This document shows, one piece after another, positions 60,951 through 64,000 of a stretch of DNA of 64,000 bases. The translations under genes and the position numbers were made by a program. The stretch is taken from the NCBI GenBank assembly GCA_019694875.1, contig JAIBBC010000003.1:736469-800468 (forward strand), read 5' to 3'. The stretch is from Cyclobacteriaceae bacterium (GTDB taxonomy: Bacteria > Bacteroidota > Bacteroidia > Cytophagales > Cyclobacteriaceae). The notes below the pieces were generated by a model. The model searched no databases. It had not been told where the DNA came from and saw only the letters and a list, made by a program, of their open reading frames with translations. The first letter of the stretch is position 1. Each line of letters starts with the position of its first letter.

Positions 60951-61286
60951 ATGTTCGATATGATGAAAATGATGGGCAAGATGAAAGAAGTTCAGGCCCG
61001 CATTAAACAAGCTCAGGATAACCTGGTAAACGTTTCAGCCAGCGGTGAATCGGGAGGCGGGATGGTAAAAGCTACCGTGAACGGTAAAAAACAATTGGTT
61101 GCGCTCGATATTGATGCAGCAATTCTGAAAGCTGACGACAAGATTCTTGTTCAGGACCTCGTTGTTGCTGCCGTAAATAAAGCATCGGATGAGGCTGAAA
61201 TCCTGGCAAAGGAAGAGATGCGAAAAGCAACCGATGGCCTGCTCCCGAATATTCCGGGAATGGACCTCAGCGGGTTGATGGGATAA
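60951..61286 (+). CDS. ybaB: YbaB/EbfC nucleoid-associated protein
   Basis: Small dimeric DNA-binding protein. Begins MFDMMKMMGKMKEVQARIKQAQ (helix 1). The middle beta sheet is VKATVNGKKQLVALDID, the second helix is DLVVAAVNKASDEAEILAKEEM, and the Gly/Met/Pro-rich end is GLLPNIPGMDLSGLMG. 111 residues. Lies between the T9SS cargo (46 nt) and a glycosyltransferase (24 nt). In other bacteria it sits in a dnaX-recR context, not seen here. Confidence 0.94.
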   Translation: MFDMMKMMGKMKEVQARIKQAQDNLVNVSASGESGGGMVKATVNGKKQLVALDIDAAILKADDKILVQDLVVAAVNKASDEAEILAKEEMRKATDGLLPNIPGMDLSGLMG

Positions 61287-61310
61287 TTACAAACTTCTAA
61301 CGCATCACGC

Positions 61311-62315
61311 TTGGTTAAAACCGCAGTTGTTATTCTGAACTACAATGGCGAAAAATTTCTTCGTGAGTTTCTGCCGTTTGTGATTCAGCATACAGCAGGC
61401 GCAAAGATTATCGTGGCCGATAACGGCTCCACCGATTTATCAGCCGATGTAGTCAAACAAAAATTCCCGACTGTCGAGTTAATTCAACTTAACAACAACT
61501 ATGGTTTCTGCGGTGGTTACAATCGCGCCCTGCGACAGGTTGAAGCTGAATACTACGTGCTGTTAAACTCCGATGTGGAGGTAACTCCGGGCTGGCTGAC
61601 ACCTTTGACAAACTTGCTCGATCAAAATCCGCATATCGCAGCGGTTCAGCCCAAGATTCTCGCCTATAACGAAAAAGATAAATTTGAATATGCCGGTGCG
61701 GCAGGCGGCTTCATCGATTCGATGGGTTATCCTTTTTGCCGCGGACGTGTGTTCGATGAAACAGAAAAAGATTCCGGTCAATATAACGATACACGCGAAG
61801 TGTTCTGGGCAACCGGTGCATGCCTGGTTATTCGCTCCAACGTTTATCACGACCTGAAAGGCCTTGACGAGGATTTCTTTGCGCACATGGAAGAGATCGA
61901 CTTATGCTGGAAAATTCAGCGGGCCGGGCACAAGGTTTTTTATTGCGGGGAAAGCTCCGTTTACCATGTGGGAGCAGGAACACTTTCAAAATCCAATCCG
62001 CGTAAGACTTATTACAATTTCCGGAATGGTCTCAGCCTTGTGTACAAGCATTGGGGCTCCGGACAACTGTTCTGGAAATTACCATTCAGGTTTTTTCTGG
62101 ACTATGTGGCCGCTGGCAAATTTCTACTCTCGGGAAAAGGGGGCGATGCGCGTGCTGTGTTGCGCGCTCACTATCACTTCATTAAAAAATTCGGAAAAAA
62201 TCGCGCCAAGCGAAACGCGTTAAAACAATTCCCCTTCACAACGAAAAACATTTACCCCCGATTAATCATTTGGGATCATTTTGTTCTGAAGAAGAACCGG
62301 ATAACGGTAGATTAA
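61311..62315 (+). CDS. Family 2 glycosyltransferase
   Basis: GT-A fold transferase using a nucleotide sugar. VVILNYNGEKFLREFL at the N-terminus, DNGSTDLSADVV (first Asp motif), LLNSDVEVTPGWL (DxD-like NSDVE), then FWATGACLVIRSNVY and EDFFAHMEEIDLCWKIQRAGH, typical of the rhamnosyltransferase-like branch that adds sugars to surface polymers. A C-terminal amphipathic region (LFWKLPFRFFLDYVAAGKF) may touch the membrane. TTG at 61311 is the only possible start for the conserved VKTAVVIL. 334 residues. Acceptor unknown. Confidence 0.92.
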   Translation: MVKTAVVILNYNGEKFLREFLPFVIQHTAGAKIIVADNGSTDLSADVVKQKFPTVELIQLNNNYGFCGGYNRALRQVEAEYYVLLNSDVEVTPGWLTPLTNLLDQNPHIAAVQPKILAYNEKDKFEYAGAAGGFIDSMGYPFCRGRVFDETEKDSGQYNDTREVFWATGACLVIRSNVYHDLKGLDEDFFAHMEEIDLCWKIQRAGHKVFYCGESSVYHVGAGTLSKSNPRKTYYNFRNGLSLVYKHWGSGQLFWKLPFRFFLDYVAAGKFLLSGKGGDARAVLRAHYHFIKKFGKNRAKRNALKQFPFTTKNIYPRLIIWDHFVLKKNRITVD

Positions 62316-62536
62316 TAATCCCAGATCGGGTTACGCTTACGCAAGTACTTGCGGATGTTCATGATGAACGCAAGCGCAAGGTAAATCAACACCGGTGACC
62401 CCAGCGTTAGAAAGGAAGCGTAAATAAAAAACAGCCGGATCTTTGAAGTGGCAATGCCCATCATCTCACCAAGCCGGTTGCAAACGCCAAACGCATAGCG
62501 CTCAAAGAAAAACTGGATTTTATCTATCATTTTCAC
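62312..62536 (-). CDS. PspC-like small membrane protein
   Basis: 74 residues with the PspC-type pattern FGVCNRLGEMMGIATSKIRLFFIYASFLTLGSPVLIYLALAFIM: a short amphipathic segment, then one hydrophobic hairpin or two helices, and a basic end (KYLRKRNP). In other bacteria PspC proteins modulate envelope stress responses; here no pspA or pspB neighbour is present, so the role is open. Overlaps convergently with the glycosyltransferase end by 4 nt. Confidence 0.82.
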   Translation of the reverse strand: MKMIDKIQFFFERYAFGVCNRLGEMMGIATSKIRLFFIYASFLTLGSPVLIYLALAFIMNIRKYLRKRNPIWDY

Positions 62537-62600
62537 ACAATTTACGCCCTCTCATCTTAAAATACGGTAGTTCAACGACCTAAACGTTCATTTACAAATA

Positions 62601-62620
62601 TAAGGTTCGTCTAAACCTTA
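62601..62620. promoter_or_regulatory. Inverted repeat upstream of the OmpA-type lipoprotein gene
   Basis: TAAGGTT-CGTCTA-AACCTTA, 7-bp arms, in the 183-bp gap between two divergent genes. A TATAATTG (7 of 8 to TAnnTTTG) follows at 62650-62657, 63 nt before the ATG. Operator or weak terminator; not decided. Confidence 0.4.
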
Positions 62621-62719
62621 ACCTCGGGTCAAAATCTTTATTTTTTGACTATAATTGCAAAAAAAACGATATAAACGTAGTTTTACTACCCGATTTAGAA
62701 TTAACCAAATTAAAATCCA

Positions 62720-64000
62720 ATGAGAAAATTAGTTCACGTATTTCTGGTCGCTGGAGCCCTCGTAATGGCCGGTTGTACCTTGCCTAAGATGGTTAAAATG
62801 GCCAAAGACCAAAACCTCACGGTTACGCCAAACCCTCTTGAACTCCATAACGATACAGTAGCATACGAAATGTCGGCTACCCTCCCTGTTAAGATGCTGA
62901 AGAAAGGTACTGTTTACACGGTAAACTCTTTCTACAAGTATGGCGAGCAGGAAAAAGCACTCGATCCGGTTGCATTTAAGGCAGAAGATTATCCGAATGC
63001 TGCTACGGAACAGCCTACATTGACTAAAAAATTCTCATTCCCTTACGAAAACGCCATGAAAGTAGGTGTTTTGGAAGTTGAGGGTGTAGCTACAAAAGGC
63101 ACAAAATCAAAAGTAACCCCTCGCTTGCAGGTGGCAACCGGTATCATCACAACATCACGTTTGGTGAAGCCCGTAGCTTACGCTGCTTATGCAGGACACG
63201 GCTATAACAACCAGGAAGAACTTGTTCCGGTTGTAATTCCTGATTTCATTTTCGAACAAGGAAGATCAGTACTCAGAACAACTGAAATTAAGAGCGCAAA
63301 AGGTAAGCAACTTGATGCTTTTATCGCAGCTAAGAACGTAACCCGCACAGTAACCATCACCGGTACACACTCACCTGAAGGTGCTGAGCGTATCAACGCA
63401 AAACTTTCTCCGGATCGCGCTGCCGCAATCGAAAAGTACTACCGTCAGCAAATGAAGAAATACGACTACAAAGGAAAAGCTGATTCAATTCAGTTTATCC
63501 TGAAGCCTGTAGTAGAAGACTGGACTGGTTTCAAGAATGCTTTGGCATCTTACGATGGTATCTCTTTTGAGCAGAAGTCTGAATACATGAACATCATCAA
63601 CGGTGGTGGCTCATTCGAAGATCAGGAAAAGCAAATGAAGAAGCTTTCTACGTACAAGAAAGTATTCAAAGATGTATACCCTAAACTGAGAACAGCTAAG
63701 ACTGAAATCCTTACGCTGAAAGACAAGAAGACAGATGCTGAAATCGCAGTATTGTCGAAGCAGGTTGCTTCAGGCTCACTGTCAGCTGATACCCTGTCTC
63801 TCGAAGAATTGCTGTACTCTGCAACATTGACTCCTTCATTGGATGAGAAAGCTGCTATCTACACAGCCGCAACCAAGAAAGGAACTAACAGCTGGGTTGC
63901 ATATAACAACTTAGGCGCTGTGTACATCGCACAGGCTATCGAAAATCCTTCTAATGCGGCTTCTTTGGCTGACAAAGCCAAAGCTCAGCTTGACCTTGCA
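62720..64000 (+). CDS. OmpA-type lipoprotein, 3' end outside window
   Basis: Open for 427 codons to the window edge. The signal peptide ends VMAGC, with Cys19 as lipidation site. Residues 35-150 are beta-rich. Near 170-290 an OmpA-like peptidoglycan-binding region is visible: PDFIFEQGRSVLR, then VTRTVTITGTHSPEGAERINAKLSPDRAAAIEKYY (the repeating turn-helix of OmpA_C). After about 350 the text becomes helical and TPR-like (SWVAYNNLGAVYIAQAIENP). Codon use is strongly biased to common codons, suggesting high expression. Similar lipoproteins are abundant outer-membrane components of Bacteroidota. Confidence 0.85.
   Translation, partial: MRKLVHVFLVAGALVMAGCTLPKMVKMAKDQNLTVTPNPLELHNDTVAYEMSATLPVKMLKKGTVYTVNSFYKYGEQEKALDPVAFKAEDYPNAATEQPTLTKKFSFPYENAMKVGVLEVEGVATKGTKSKVTPRLQVATGIITTSRLVKPVAYAAYAGHGYNNQEELVPVVIPDFIFEQGRSVLRTTEIKSAKGKQLDAFIAAKNVTRTVTITGTHSPEGAERINAKLSPDRAAAIEKYYRQQMKKYDYKGKADSIQFILKPVVEDWTGFKNALASYDGISFEQKSEYMNIINGGGSFEDQEKQMKKLSTYKKVFKDVYPKLRTAKTEILTLKDKKTDAEIAVLSKQVASGSLSADTLSLEELLYSATLTPSLDEKAAIYTAATKKGTNSWVAYNNLGAVYIAQAIENPSNAASLADKAKAQLDLA

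Noticed and set aside
1-64000. Mobile element, prophage or defence island
   Set aside because: No transposase, integrase, phage structural or restriction genes were found; gene content is core chromosomal.

Overview
The window is a stretch of core chromosome from a Bacteroidota bacterium, most likely order Cytophagales. Supporting signs are: two secreted proteins with the C-terminal type IX secretion (type B, CHU_C) sorting domain; phylum-specific families (DUF4290 next to murA, DUF4295, DUF3109, a Bacteroidota-style EF-P and MurA); promoters of the form TTG/TTTG-19/20-TAnnTTTG; and an almost complete lack of Shine-Dalgarno sequences. GC is near 48-50% by spot counts. I see no phage, insertion sequence, CRISPR array or conjugative gene. 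The genus cannot be named from the sequence alone.

Layout. 1-1810: 3' part of purL. 1882-9431: DNA-repair island (Ada-type zinc protein, AlkB-like dioxygenase, an SDR enzyme, then the four-gene ligase-associated cassette: MBL exonuclease, ATP-dependent ligase, DEXH helicase, PdeM nuclease). 9446-10235: an array of about 14 short hairpins with a period near 105 bp, closed by a terminator. 10401-18763: small membrane protein, ppc, DUF4136 lipoprotein, tRNA-Gln, prs-rplY, pth, metG. 18822-21372: TPR sensor kinase, divergent from two very small secreted-peptide genes. 21980-29510: bioB, sppA, folK, fabD, a DCC protein and a 973-aa T9SS cargo. 29646-32673: glycerolipid genes (PlsB-like acyltransferase and gpsA). 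32674-38383: HIT protein, greA, pentapeptide protein, mgtE, ksgA, pdxA, TerB-like protein. 38461-42958: DUF177-rpmF-fabH-efp-accB-accC, coupling ribosome and fatty-acid synthesis. 43031-48812: Tat-exported TIM-barrel enzyme, a ThuA/quinoprotein/cytochrome mosaic lipoprotein, DUF3109, and a TcmP-like protein. 48933-55651: uvrD/pcrA, DUF4290, murA, an outer-membrane protein, xth, DUF4295. 55822-60904: hisS, hutH and a second T9SS cargo with touching reading frames. 60951-64000: ybaB, a glycosyltransferase, a PspC-like protein and an OmpA-type lipoprotein that runs off the window.

Most genes are ordinary housekeeping. The points most worth attention are an AT-rich in-frame insertion of about 110-120 codons inside histidyl-tRNA synthetase; the periodic hairpin array behind the repair operon; a terminator-like hairpin at the very start of the greA transcript; two unlisted small secreted peptides opposite a sensor kinase; a lone TcmP-like protein; a textbook Shine-Dalgarno in front of DUF177-rpmF; and a MurA with Asp in place of the catalytic Cys.
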